The notes under the pieces are model-generated. The model searched no databases. It saw only the letters and a list, made by a program, of their open reading frames with translations, and had not been told where the DNA came from. From Rhizobium sp. WYJ-E13 (lineage in GTDB: Bacteria > Pseudomonadota > Alphaproteobacteria > Rhizobiales > Rhizobiaceae), in contig NZ_CP076853.1 in assembly GCF_018987265.1 (NCBI RefSeq), positions 2,480,001 through 2,544,000 of the forward strand: a DNA stretch of 64,000 nucleotides, read 5' to 3'. Position numbers and translations under genes: made by a program. Positions 40,424-49,058 of this stretch are shown in pieces; within the stretch, counting starts at the first letter, position 1, and every line of letters begins with the position of its first letter.

Positions 40424-41599
40424 TTAACGGAAATAAGGTGCGAAATCCGTGGCGTAGCCCTGGTCCTTGATTCTGCCTGCAAGAAGCAGTTCGGCTCCGA
40501 GCCTGCCGATTTCATCCGAGCTCTTGGCTGAGGTCCCCGCACAGCCCGTCAGCACCCCAATATGCGGCGAGGACGTATAGCCGATCATCGGATAGCGGCT
40601 CTTCGTATAGGAGACGACGCAGGATGCGGAGGAAATGGACTGCGCCTCAAGCTCCGGCACAATACGATCAACGATATCAGTCAGATGCTCGCGCGCAACC
40701 TCGCGTCCCTCCGTGCGGAACCAGGCGCGCATGTCCGTATCGTTGCTCAGCACCAGATTGTCGGGATCCCCGCCGATCTTCAGATAGAGCTTGCCGTCGG
40801 GATAGCGGATCGGCGGCAATAGATAGATGTCGATGCCGGGCGCCTCAAGAATAAGTGACGGCATGCTGGCAAGGCGCGGAGCATCCTCGTCCGCCACCTC
40901 GAACAGGGTCACGGTGCGTCCGTAAACGGTCATGTCAACGGATTGCGGCAAGAGATTCTGCGAAATGGAAAAACCACCGGCCGCCAGCAGCACCTTCTCG
41001 GCGCGATAAACCTTGCCGCTCGCCGTGGTGACGACGGCCACCCCACCCTCCTCGCGGATGGAGGCGGCACGATCGCGGATCACGGTCGCACCCGCCTTTT
41101 CGGCAAGCAGCGACTGCGCCTTCACGAGCTTTCGCGGGCTGATATGCCCTGCTCCCTTCGCTTCGAAGATGCCGGCACTGCCGGCGGGAAAAGCGAAATA
41201 GGGAAACCGTCGTTTCAGCCCAGCCTCATCGAAAGATGTCGTTTCGACGCCGAGCGAAACCGCGGCCTGCCTTGTGCCGGCAAGGTAGGCACTCTCGACA
41301 GGCGCTACAACGACGCAGCCCGCTTCCGTATAGAAGTCGATGCCGCTTTCGCTTGCGATCTCGCCATAGCGTGCGATCGAGCGATTGGCGAGCAAGGCCC
41401 AGTCGCAATCGGGATCGATGGTCCGCGTGATGCGGCCTTCGTCGTAATGGCTGGCGAAAACGCCCTCATGCGCCCTGCGATCAGCCGGCTCGTCCGGACC
41501 GATGACGGCAACGCCGTCCGTCTGGCGTGCCAGGTATTTAGCGGCCGCGGCACCCATCATGCCGCGACCGATGACGATGAACCTGAAATCGACTGCCAT
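40424..41599 (-). CDS. FAD-dependent oxidoreductase (DAO / monomeric sarcosine oxidase-like)
   Basis: The 391-residue protein has an N-terminal dinucleotide-binding motif FIVIGRGMMGAAAAKYLA. The DAO-family layout follows: 'FASHYDEGRITRTIDPDCDWALLANRSIARYGEI' and the C-terminal 'GVLTGCAGTSAKSSDEIGRLGAELLL' where the GxxG/K flavin contacts lie. Monomeric sarcosine or N-methyltryptophan oxidases share this form. The substrate is presumably an N-methyl or secondary amine, inferred only from family likeness. The first FAD glycine context is GRGMMG rather than the usual GAGxxG. No signal peptide is visible. It is monocistronic between rnpB and a transglycosylase gene. Confidence 0.82.
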   Translation of the reverse strand: MAVDFRFIVIGRGMMGAAAAKYLARQTDGVAVIGPDEPADRRAHEGVFASHYDEGRITRTIDPDCDWALLANRSIARYGEIASESGIDFYTEAGCVVVAPVESAYLAGTRQAAVSLGVETTSFDEAGLKRRFPYFAFPAGSAGIFEAKGAGHISPRKLVKAQSLLAEKAGATVIRDRAASIREEGGVAVVTTASGKVYRAEKVLLAAGGFSISQNLLPQSVDMTVYGRTVTLFEVADEDAPRLASMPSLILEAPGIDIYLLPPIRYPDGKLYLKIGGDPDNLVLSNDTDMRAWFRTEGREVAREHLTDIVDRIVPELEAQSISSASCVVSYTKSRYPMIGYTSSPHIGVLTGCAGTSAKSSDEIGRLGAELLLAGRIKDQGYATDFAPYFR

Positions 41600-41680
41600 A
41601 TCGCACCTCGCTAAAGGCTAGCGATAACACGGCAATTGCGCTGAATCATCCGACGCTTGTCAGAGAAAAGCGCTTCCGGT

Positions 41681-42298
41681 TCAGAGCATCGCAAGAACCT
41701 TGCCGCAATAGGACTTGGAGACCGGGTTCATGCGCGTCGCGCCATGGCCGGCATTGTATTTGAGGATGGTATTGCAGGTCTGCCCGCCACCGAGATCGTG
41801 GGCAGTTGCCAGGTACTTCATGCCGTATTTGATGTTGGTTTCCGGATCGAACAGGCCCTTGGCACTGCCGGAATAGCCCATCATGCGGGCCGTCGCCGGC
41901 TTGATCTGCATCAGGCCGACTTCGCCATGGCTGCCGCGCGCCATCGGATTGAAATTGCTTTCGATGCGGATGACAGCAGTCGCAAGAGCCACCGGCACAT
42001 CATATTGATTGGCATATTTGCTGATCAGTGCGGAATAGGAATTGCCGGAAACATCGGCGACGGGATAGCCACTCTGGCGCTCGACCGTCTTCAGCGGACG
42101 CTCCGTTTTCTTCTGCACACGCTGCGCCGTCCTCTGCGGGCGTTCCTTCTTATGCACCCGCTCCGCAGTCTTCTGCCGACGCTCCACTTTCTTCACCGGC
42201 GCATCGGCCCGCACACCCCAGTCATTCGCAAAGGCAAAGCTATTTCCTGCCAGCATCATGCCAACGCATGCTGCAGCAACAACAATCATTTTTCTCAT
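41681..42298 (-). CDS. Secreted lytic transglycosylase, SLT domain, with basic linker
   Basis: The 205-residue protein has a signal peptide (about 1-24, ending SFAFA before NDWGV), then a Lys/Arg-rich linker with repeated T-A-x-R-V-x-K-K units, and a C-terminal SLT domain from about 95. The catalytic glutamate lies in AVIRIESNFNPMARG, followed by VGLMQIKPATARMMGYSG and YNAGHGATRM. It cleaves murein glycan strands in the periplasm with anhydro-muramyl ends. The basic linker may bind murein or membrane lipids. The SLT segment is strikingly like that of the lipoprotein at 46476-47444 (GSAxGLFDxETNIKYxxKYL), so the two look like paralogues. Confidence 0.9.
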   Translation of the reverse strand: MRKMIVVAAACVGMMLAGNSFAFANDWGVRADAPVKKVERRQKTAERVHKKERPQRTAQRVQKKTERPLKTVERQSGYPVADVSGNSYSALISKYANQYDVPVALATAVIRIESNFNPMARGSHGEVGLMQIKPATARMMGYSGSAKGLFDPETNIKYGMKYLATAHDLGGGQTCNTILKYNAGHGATRMNPVSKSYCGKVLAML

Positions 42299-42561
42299 GT
42301 AGTCTTGATCACTCCGACCCAAAGAATTACCGGACCGCGCGCCTCGCCGTCATGATGTATTCCCGACCAAGAACCGATCAGGTTACGCAGCAATTCTTAT
42401 CGTTTCACATGACGCCTTCGATTTAGCTTGGGAACAACCATCGGCGCCGCTTAGCGGAAGTTCTTAGACCATCGCAATGAGGAGATAATAGGGAAATGAT
42501 GTGGCAGTCCGAATTTCGCATTCAGACATGGAAAATCGGTAATGTCAGAAACCATTAGAGA

Positions 42562-43323
42562 TCAGGAATATCGCGGCAGCGCCGAAAGCAGGCGGTGCAG
42601 CGTGTCGATCGTCGAGAAATCGGCGATCCCGTCCACTCGCTCGGTACGAAAATGCCGCTGGAAGGCTTCGACGTCACCGGCCGTTTTATCGGTGAATTCG
42701 CCTGTGATCTCAGTGCTGTATCCATAAAGCGACAGCATGGATTGCAGCGCCTCTATCGGCTGTCCACGGTCACCGCGCTGGAAGAAGCGCCCGCCCGTGA
42801 TAGCGGCCGGTTCCACCCAGTGGCCGACGCCGGCCCGGTACAGCGCGCCCCAGGGGAATTTTTCGCCCGGATCGACCTTGCGCACAGGGGCCACATCAGA
42901 GTGGCCGAGCACCCTTTCAGGCGCGATTGACCAGCGATTGCCGCAATCGCGACATAATTCGATCACCGCCGCGATCTGCTCTTTCGGATAGTCCGGAAGC
43001 CCGCCCGGATGGCCAGCATTGGCGATCTCGATGCCGATTGACAGCGAGTTGATATCCGTCTCGCCGTGCCAGTAGCTCTTGCCCGCATGCCATGCGCGGC
43101 GGCTCTCCGGCACGAGCTGCACGACTTCGCCGTCTGGATGCACGAAATAATGGCTGGAGACCTGGCTTTCGTCCCGACAGAGCCAGTCGAGAGCCCCTTC
43201 CGGGCTCGGCATGCCGGTATAATGTAGCAGGATCATATCAGGCTTGCGTCCGTCAGCGCGTTCGCCATGGTTCGGCGAGGGCTGGACGCGCGCCTTGCTG
43301 TAGTCGGCCTCTAATGAGGTCAT
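42562..43323 (-). CDS. N-acetylmuramoyl-L-alanine amidase (AmpD/AmiD type) with peptidoglycan-binding domain
   Basis: The 253-residue protein has an amidase_2 zinc domain (about 25-170) and a C-terminal PG_binding_1 domain (about 185-245: GQPIEALQSMLSLYGYSTEITGEFTDKTAG). Likely zinc ligands are H in LLHYTGM, H in RRAWHAGKSYW and the H/D region GHSDVAPVRKVDPGEKFPW. It cleaves the bond between MurNAc and L-Ala. No signal peptide is evident, so a cytosolic AmpD-like recycling role is as plausible as a periplasmic one. The ATG overlaps the stop of the upstream J-domain gene by 4 bases. Confidence 0.92.
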   Translation of the reverse strand: MTSLEADYSKARVQPSPNHGERADGRKPDMILLHYTGMPSPEGALDWLCRDESQVSSHYFVHPDGEVVQLVPESRRAWHAGKSYWHGETDINSLSIGIEIANAGHPGGLPDYPKEQIAAVIELCRDCGNRWSIAPERVLGHSDVAPVRKVDPGEKFPWGALYRAGVGHWVEPAAITGGRFFQRGDRGQPIEALQSMLSLYGYSTEITGEFTDKTAGDVEAFQRHFRTERVDGIADFSTIDTLHRLLSALPRYS

Positions 43324-44027
43324 GCGGCGCGGCGTTCCTTTTCAATCGCCGCATAGGCGTCGTTCAGGGCTGCCATGCGTTCATTGGCGATCACATAGAA
43401 CTCTTCCGGCACGCCGCGCGAGATCAGCCTATCCGGATGATGCTCGCTGACGAGCACATGATAATGGCGGCGGATCGTCGGGAAGTCATCTGCCGGCGAA
43501 ACCCCGAGAACCTTGTAAGGGTCGCGTCCATCGGAGACGTGGCGTGCAGCGATCTGATCGAAGCGGACCTCGCTCATCTGGAAAATCTCGGCGATATGGT
43601 GCAGGAAATTCATTTCCTTCTCGTGGATCAGCTCATCTGCCTTGGCAATATGGAACAGGCCGTCGAGCACATCTTCCAGGATCGGGCAATTGGCAGCACA
43701 AGTCGAGCAGAGCGTGGAGAGCTTCGCGGCATAGGCTTCGTAACCGGCAACGTCCTGGCGAGCGAGATTATAGAGACGCGCGACATTCTTCGCCTCGCTC
43801 GGAGGAAAGTCGAATATATCGCGGAAGGCCTGCACTTCCTTCTCGCTGACGATGCCGTCCGCTTTTGCCATCTTGGCAGACAGCGCAATGACGGCCACCG
43901 AGAAAGCAACCTTGCGGCGCGTCTCCGGATCGCCTTCGAAAACCGTGCGAATAGCCTCGACCACCGCGGAGAGCGCATTGCCCGCGGTATTGCCAATGGC
44001 ATTCACCAGTTTTTCCCAGAAAGACAT
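43320..44027 (-). CDS. TerB / DnaJ-domain protein (DjlA-like)
   Basis: The 235-residue protein has a TerB-like helical domain (about 45-150: FSVAVIALSAKMAKADGIVSEKEVQAFRDIFD) containing acidic metal-binding-type residues, and a C-terminal J domain (DPYKVLGVSPADDFPTIRRHYHVLVSEHHPDRL) with the HPD motif that stimulates DnaK. DjlA of E. coli shares this order but has an N-terminal membrane span. Here the N-terminus is only amphipathic, so it may be cytosolic. Start: of two ATGs in MTMSFWEK, the second (44025-44027) has GAGAAG at proper spacing. It is translationally coupled to the amidase. Confidence 0.88.
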   Translation of the reverse strand: MSFWEKLVNAIGNTAGNALSAVVEAIRTVFEGDPETRRKVAFSVAVIALSAKMAKADGIVSEKEVQAFRDIFDFPPSEAKNVARLYNLARQDVAGYEAYAAKLSTLCSTCAANCPILEDVLDGLFHIAKADELIHEKEMNFLHHIAEIFQMSEVRFDQIAARHVSDGRDPYKVLGVSPADDFPTIRRHYHVLVSEHHPDRLISRGVPEEFYVIANERMAALNDAYAAIEKERRAA

Positions 44028-44455
44028 CGTCATCTTCTCGCAATGCAGCAAGTTTTGGAAGAAACACCTTGACCAAATAATCGCCCGCATTGCAAGGCGG
44101 CTATTGGTCGTAGGTTTGAAAACAGTTTTCACAATTTGGTAATGGTCGCAGGCGCCGCTACCATCCGCTGTGTCCGCCATTTCGTGCATTATTCGCACAA
44201 CGGCCGGCGATTTCCACAACACTTATGGATAGGTGGACCGGCATTGAACCGATTATATCGCCGCTTCCGGCACTTGCTCTGCAGAAAGGGGCGTTTTTCG
44301 TAAATTCTTTACTTTACAGGCCACTTTCCCTGCCGCATCCATGCGTTACCTGAAGCATGTCGCGCAAAAGTACGCAGCGGTTTTGCGATAACGACATGCG
44401 TAAAACAAAGCCTTGAGCTGCACGCAGTCGCGCATCGGGCGCCAAAGGAGGGACT
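44028..44455. other. 428-bp divergent intergenic region between the J-domain gene and pfp
   Basis: This stretch holds the promoters for the two divergent genes and a copy of the palindromic repeat at 44355-44420 close to the pfp start. Outside the repeat I find no hairpin with a U tract, no tRNA-like fold and no coding frame with a ribosome binding site. The region around 44280-44330 is AT-rich and may hold the pfp promoter. Confidence 0.4.
44355..44420. repeat. Palindromic intergenic repeat, copy 2
   Basis: The core 44355-44399 has the same nested palindrome as copy 1: GCATGTCG...CGACATGC outside and CGCAAAA...TTTTGCG inside, with a similar tail (taaaacaaagccttgag). The two copies differ at a few positions, mainly in the loop (AGTACGCAGCGG against AGTGTGCAGCGG). 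It ends about 35 bp before the pfp start, so it is probably in the pfp leader. Confidence 0.85.
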
Positions 44456-45667
44456 ATGGCCAAACAGAAAGTCGCAATGCTGACCGCCGGAGGCCTGGCG
44501 CCCTGCCTCTCATCCGCCGTCGGCGGCCTCATCGAGCGCTATAGCGATGTTGCACCCGATATCGAACTCATCGCTTACAAGTCCGGCTATCAGGGCGTGC
44601 TGCTCGGCGACAGCGTTCAGATCAATGCGCAAATGCGCGAGAAGGCGCCGCTCTTGCACCGTTATGGCGGCTCGCCGATCGGCAACAGCCGCGTGAAGCT
44701 TACCAATGCCGCCGATTGCGTGAAGCGCGGCCTCGTCAAGGAAGGCGAAAATCCGCTGCGGGTTGCCGCCGAACGTCTTGCCAATGACGGCGTCACCATT
44801 CTCCACACGATCGGCGGCGACGACACGAATACGACGGCCGCGGATCTCGCCGCCTATCTCGCGGCAAACGGCTATGACCTCACCGTCGTCGGCCTGCCGA
44901 AGACTGTTGATAACGACGTCGTGCCGATCCGCCAGTCGCTCGGCGCCTGGACGGCTGCCGAGGTCGGCGCGCATTTCTTCGACAATGTCAGCAACGAACA
45001 GACCGCCGCCCCGCGCACACTCGTCATCCATGAGGTCATGGGTCGCCACTGCGGCTGGCTGACGGCTGCCACCGCCCACGCCTATCTCCAGCGCACCAAA
45101 GGCAATGAATATGTCGATGGCCTGATGATGAACGCGCATATGAAGAGCATCGACGCCGTCTACCTGCCGGAAATGGCTTTTGACCTCGATGCCGAAGCCG
45201 CGCGCCTGAAGGAGATCATGGACCGCACCGGCCATGCCACGGTCTTCGTGTCGGAAGGTGCCTGCCTCGACGCCATCGTCGCCGAGCGCGAAGCCGCGGG
45301 CGAGACGGTCAAGCGCGACGCCTTCGGCCATGTGAAGATCGACACGATCAATGTCGGCGCCTGGTTCCAGAAGCAGTTCGCAAGCCTGCTCGATGCAGAG
45401 CGCTCGCTCGTCCAGAAATCCGGCTATTTTGCCCGCTCTGCACCGGCAAACGGCGAAGATCTGCGCCTGATCCAGAGCATGGTCGATCTCGCCGTCGAGA
45501 GTGCCCTCAACAAGGTTTCGGGCGTAACCGGCCATGACGAAGCGCAGAATGGCAAATTGCGCACAATAGAATTTCCCCGCATCAAGGGTGGCAAGCCGTT
45601 TGATCTATCAACCGGATGGTTTGGCGAAGTAATGAACCAGATCGGGCAAAAATACAGGGCGGCATGA
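44456..45667 (+). CDS. pfp: Pyrophosphate--fructose-6-phosphate 1-phosphotransferase
   Basis: The 403-residue phosphofructokinase has active-site blocks 'HTIGGDDTNTTA', 'GLPKTVDNDVVPI' (catalytic TVDND) and 'VMGRHCGWLTA'. The Asp in GGDD and the Lys in PKTVDND are the residues that mark PPi-dependent rather than ATP-dependent enzymes. It interconverts fructose 6-phosphate and fructose 1,6-bisphosphate using PPi/Pi in the cytosol, reversibly. An AAAGGAGGG ribosome binding site lies just before the ATG. The LysE gene follows after 57 bp on the same strand. Confidence 0.94.
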   Translation: MAKQKVAMLTAGGLAPCLSSAVGGLIERYSDVAPDIELIAYKSGYQGVLLGDSVQINAQMREKAPLLHRYGGSPIGNSRVKLTNAADCVKRGLVKEGENPLRVAAERLANDGVTILHTIGGDDTNTTAADLAAYLAANGYDLTVVGLPKTVDNDVVPIRQSLGAWTAAEVGAHFFDNVSNEQTAAPRTLVIHEVMGRHCGWLTAATAHAYLQRTKGNEYVDGLMMNAHMKSIDAVYLPEMAFDLDAEAARLKEIMDRTGHATVFVSEGACLDAIVAEREAAGETVKRDAFGHVKIDTINVGAWFQKQFASLLDAERSLVQKSGYFARSAPANGEDLRLIQSMVDLAVESALNKVSGVTGHDEAQNGKLRTIEFPRIKGGKPFDLSTGWFGEVMNQIGQKYRAA

Positions 45668-45724
45668 TTGACGGATGGCTAATATGGTGTCTTTGCTTGT
45701 TCTCTGGGAATAGGAGGAGATTCC

Positions 45725-46360
45725 ATGTCGCTTGAAGCTTGGCTCGCTTTTGCGGCCGCATCCGCCATCATGCTCGCCATACCGGGACCGACCATTCTTC
45801 TGGTTGTCTCCTATGCGCTTGGGCATGGCCGGAAGACGGCGCTTGCGACCGTTTCGGGCGTGGCACTCGGCGATTTCACTGCCATGACCGCCTCGCTTTT
45901 CGGCCTTGGCGCCCTGCTCGCCACATCGGCAACGCTGTTCACCGTGCTGAAGTGGATCGGCGGCGCCTATCTGATCTGGCTTGGAATCAAGCTCTGGCGA
46001 GCCCCGATCGTCGGCGAACACATCGCCGACAACGATAATCTGCCCGAAGAAAAGTCGCTGCGAATCTTCCTGCATGCCTATGTCGTGACGGCGCTGAACC
46101 CGAAGAGCATCGTCTTCTTCGTCGCCTTCGTGCCGCAGTTTTTGAACCCTGCCCTTCCCTTCTTCGATCAGATGCTGATCATGGAGGCGACCTTCCTCGT
46201 GCTCGCCACCATCAATGCCTCCTGCTACGCGCTCGCCGCCCACGCCGCCCGCGGCCTGATTCGCAAGGCGAGCGTGCAGCGCGCGGTCAACCGCACCGGG
46301 GGCACTCTGCTCATCGCAGCAGGCGCCGTAACAGCCGGGTATCGCCGTATTGCAGCTTAG
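45725..46360 (+). CDS. LysE/RhtB family amino acid exporter
   Basis: The 211-residue protein has six predicted helices. The family opening is present: 'FAAASAIMLAIPGPTILLVVSYALGHGRKTALATVSGVALGDFTAM' with the PGP motif, and 'TALNPKSIVFFVAFVPQFLNP' mid-chain. LysE-type carriers export amino acids such as homoserine, threonine or lysine from the cytosol; the substrate is unknown here. AGGAGG is placed well before the ATG. Confidence 0.92.
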   Translation: MSLEAWLAFAAASAIMLAIPGPTILLVVSYALGHGRKTALATVSGVALGDFTAMTASLFGLGALLATSATLFTVLKWIGGAYLIWLGIKLWRAPIVGEHIADNDNLPEEKSLRIFLHAYVVTALNPKSIVFFVAFVPQFLNPALPFFDQMLIMEATFLVLATINASCYALAAHAARGLIRKASVQRAVNRTGGTLLIAAGAVTAGYRRIAA

Positions 46361-46475
46361 TAATATTCCGTGGTTGCCGGAAAGCCACGAATAAGTTAAT
46401 GGCTATCCTCGGGCTTAAGGTATTTGATAACTTTTAAGACGCTGCCGGGGCGGCGCGATTCACGAAAGTGAGAGA

Positions 46476-47444
46476 ATGGTAGCGATCGGATTTTCCGGCC
46501 TGAAACGCAGTCTCGTGGCCTCTACCATGCTCTGCGGTGTCATTTCCGGATGCGCGAGCGTCGAATATACCTCTCAGGCAGAACTGACCGCCGTACAGAC
46601 CGTGATTCCGATGCCGAAGCCGGGTGAAGACGCAACGCTGGCTGCTGTCCCGACCGCTGAAGGCGCGAACGGCCCGACCATCGCCACTCTCAATCCCCAG
46701 GCAGCAACCGCTGCACCCGTTCTCACCGCAGCCGCCATGCCGAATGTCGTCTCTCCCGTGCAGCAGCAGGCCGGTGATTTCGCCATGCAGGGCGGTGTCC
46801 AGCAGGTTGCCGTCAATGGCTATGCCCCCATTCCGCTGACGCCTGAGATGACGGCGATACAATCCGTCATTCCCACGCCGCGGCCGGGCTCGCCCGCCAG
46901 CCCCTCGACGCAGCTCGCCTTCGCAGCCACGACGCCGCAGAACGGGGCGCTCGCAGCGCTCGCCGCCGTCGATACCACGCCGCGCTTCACGATGGATTAC
47001 GGCTTCGATGAATCCGGTCCGATCGATCCACCGGCAGCCCCGCCGATGTTCAGCGATAACGACAACGACGATGCGCCGACCGTCGAAAAGAGCCTCGTCA
47101 GCAAGCTCATCAGCAAATATTCCAAGCTTTACGAAATCCCGGAATCGCTGCTCCACCGCGTCGTTCATCGCGAGAGCCGTTATAATTCCAAGGCCTACAA
47201 CAAGCGCGGCTACTTCGGCCTCATGCAGATCAAGTACAACACTGCAAAATCGATGGGTTATGACGGCAGTGCCGCCGGCCTCTTCGACGCTGAAACCAAT
47301 ATCAAATATGCCGGCAAATACCTGCAGGGCGCCTGGCAGGTTGCCGACAAGAAGGAAGACGACGCCGTTCGTCTCTATGCCCGCGGCTACTATTACGACG
47401 CCAAGCGCAAGGGCATGACCGATATCGCCCAGGGCAACTACTGA
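46476..47444 (+). CDS. Lytic transglycosylase lipoprotein (SLT domain) with internal repeat
   Basis: The 322-residue protein has a lipobox at GVISGC (C26), then a long Ala/Pro-rich linker (about 27-200), and a C-terminal SLT domain with catalytic E233 (VVHRESRYNSKAY), YFGLMQIKYNTAKSMGYDG and the closing ALYARGYYYDAK-like helix. The linker contains a duplicated motif, TAVQTVIPMPKPG (38-50) and TAIQSVIPTPRPG (126-138). It is predicted to be anchored to a periplasmic membrane leaflet and to cut murein strands. The GTG/ATG region near 46476 has GAGAGA upstream. The C-terminal domain is paralogous to that of the gene at 41681-42298. Confidence 0.9.
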   Translation: MVAIGFSGLKRSLVASTMLCGVISGCASVEYTSQAELTAVQTVIPMPKPGEDATLAAVPTAEGANGPTIATLNPQAATAAPVLTAAAMPNVVSPVQQQAGDFAMQGGVQQVAVNGYAPIPLTPEMTAIQSVIPTPRPGSPASPSTQLAFAATTPQNGALAALAAVDTTPRFTMDYGFDESGPIDPPAAPPMFSDNDNDDAPTVEKSLVSKLISKYSKLYEIPESLLHRVVHRESRYNSKAYNKRGYFGLMQIKYNTAKSMGYDGSAAGLFDAETNIKYAGKYLQGAWQVADKKEDDAVRLYARGYYYDAKRKGMTDIAQGNY

Positions 47445-47470
47445 TACCAAGACATCGTCGCTGACAAACG

Positions 47471-48862
47471 TCAGCCGGCCTTTGCCGATTGAAGCGTATT
47501 GAGAATTTCCTTCAGCATTACCTGCGGCCTGTAGCGCAACCAACTCGGCGTCAGTCCCATGCGGACGAAGACGAGATTGGCCGAAGGAACGATCGCGATC
47601 GACTGTCCGTCGTGGCCCTGCAGCCAGAACGTATCCTGCGGCAGCCCGAACTCCGCGCTCGCCCCGCCGCCCGGCCCTGCAAGCCAGGCCTGGCCTTGCG
47701 TATAGCTGCCGCCCGAACTCGCCGTTGGCGTGCGCATCATCGCAACAAAGCCTTCCGGCAGAAGCCTCTGACCGTTCCATACCCCATCCTGCAACAGGAA
47801 CTGGCCGAAGCGCGCCCAGTCATGCGCCGTGGCATAGAGATAGGAACTGCCGACAAATGTGCCGCGCTCGTCCGCTTCGAAGACCGCACTTGTCATGCCG
47901 AGCGGACCGAAGAGCGCATCGCGGGGGTAATCGAAGGCGGCCCGCGGATCGCCGGCCCTGTTCATCCAGATGCGCGAGAGAAGCAGGGCGGTTCCGCTGG
48001 AATAATGGAAATCGCTGCCCGGCGCGGCCACGAGAGGCGCGCTCGCCGGCAGGGAAACCATATCGGGGTCGAGATAGAGCATCCGCGTCACATCGGCGAC
48101 AGCGCCATAGTCTTCGTTGAAAGCAAGCCCGCTTTCCATGCCCATCAGATCGGAGAGTTTGATGTCGCCGCGCGGATCGTTCCCCCATTGCGGCAAGAGA
48201 TGTGTGTCATCATAGGAAATCTTGCCTGACAGCATCAGCCTGCCGATCAGCGCCGCATTGACCGTCTTCGTCATCGACCAGCCCACCAGCGGTGTGCTGG
48301 CGCTGAATCCCGGCCCATAGTTCTCGGCAATGATGCGGCCGTCCTGCACGACCACCATCGCCCGCATCGCCGGCCCGGCAAGCTTGGCGTCCGAAAGAAG
48401 GGCAGAGACCCTGCTATTGACCGCCGCCGGATCGATGCTCTCGCCGTCCGGCCAGACTGCGTCGTTTTCGCCCACCCGCGATGCCGGCAAGAGCGGCGTG
48501 GCCTTGGCACCGGCATCGAAATCGCCATCCGGTACGCTCGTGCACCCAAGCGCGCCGCGATAAAGCGCGTAGTTCGGCGCAAACAGACCCATGAAGCGCG
48601 AGGTCACCCGCCCGCTTTCATGATCGACCTCGACGCGCATCAGACGCAGCAGCGGGTTTCCAGGCGCCTGAACATCGTCGTAAAGCACGGCATCTGGATC
48701 GCGGCCGGCAATGAAGACGTTGGAGCAGACGATCTTGGCGGCATAGCCGTTGCCCACCTTCAGGAGCTCCGGCGGGCTTACGGAGAGCCACGCGCCTCCA
48801 CTGATGACAACGAGAATGACGAGCAGGGCCAAGCCCTTGACGATACGCAGGACAACTCGCAT
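47471..48862 (-). CDS. Serine hydrolase, beta-lactamase/transpeptidase fold (class C-like)
   Basis: The 463-residue protein has an N-terminal membrane anchor (about 6-26), an extension of about 130 residues, and a beta-lactamase-like domain. The nucleophile motif SxxK is SMTK (LVGWSMTKTVNAALIG) and the YxN-like element is HYSSGTALLL. The 'GSSYLYATAHDWARFGQFLLQDG' block is typical of class C-like esterases. A role as carboxypeptidase, esterase or amidase in the envelope is likely; true beta-lactamase activity should not be assumed. MRVVLRIVK (ATG 48860-48862) follows GGAGG, so I reject the 4-codon upstream start. Confidence 0.88.
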   Translation of the reverse strand: MRVVLRIVKGLALLVILVVISGGAWLSVSPPELLKVGNGYAAKIVCSNVFIAGRDPDAVLYDDVQAPGNPLLRLMRVEVDHESGRVTSRFMGLFAPNYALYRGALGCTSVPDGDFDAGAKATPLLPASRVGENDAVWPDGESIDPAAVNSRVSALLSDAKLAGPAMRAMVVVQDGRIIAENYGPGFSASTPLVGWSMTKTVNAALIGRLMLSGKISYDDTHLLPQWGNDPRGDIKLSDLMGMESGLAFNEDYGAVADVTRMLYLDPDMVSLPASAPLVAAPGSDFHYSSGTALLLSRIWMNRAGDPRAAFDYPRDALFGPLGMTSAVFEADERGTFVGSSYLYATAHDWARFGQFLLQDGVWNGQRLLPEGFVAMMRTPTASSGGSYTQGQAWLAGPGGGASAEFGLPQDTFWLQGHDGQSIAIVPSANLVFVRMGLTPSWLRYRPQVMLKEILNTLQSAKAG

Positions 48863-48996
48863 GCAATCCTCCATGGAGTGGAGACAAGCAGGAAACTTGG
48901 CTCACGAAAAGAGAGAAGCGAAAAGAAGCCCTTCAATCGGCTTCAATTTTCGCTGAAGTCCTCGCCTGCTTACGCGGAAGCTCTGGCCCACAGGGC

Positions 48997-49015
48997 TCGT
49001 CATCAAACTGTAGCA
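48997..49015 (+). promoter_or_regulatory. Pho-box-like PhoB site upstream of btaA
   Basis: TCGTCAT-CAAA-CTGTAGC-A matches 14 of 19 positions of the Pho box form CTGTCAT-AAAA-CTGTCAC-A used by PhoB. GTTACA at 49023-49028 is placed as a possible -10, with the Pho box covering the -35. btaA starts 44 bp downstream of the site. Function inferred from position and from the known phosphate-starvation control of betaine-lipid genes in Sinorhizobium. Confidence 0.6.
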
Positions 49016-49058
49016 GAGGCGCGTTACACGCCCTGAACGCTAAAAAGGTGACAGACTC

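Noticed and set aside
39856..40470. Protein frames on both strands across 39.9-40.4 kb
   Set aside because: The region is RNase P RNA; P1 pairing and conserved core motifs explain it.
42496..42558. 20-codon frame (MMWQSEF...) in the gap between the transglycosylase and amidase genes
   Set aside because: The ribosome binding site is poorly spaced, the peptide has no hydrophobic or conserved look, and there is no supporting context.
47471..48862. Serine hydrolase as an antibiotic-resistance beta-lactamase
   Set aside because: SxxK is present, but the long membrane-anchored extension and class C-like esterase blocks fit a general serine hydrolase; no evidence for beta-lactam hydrolysis.
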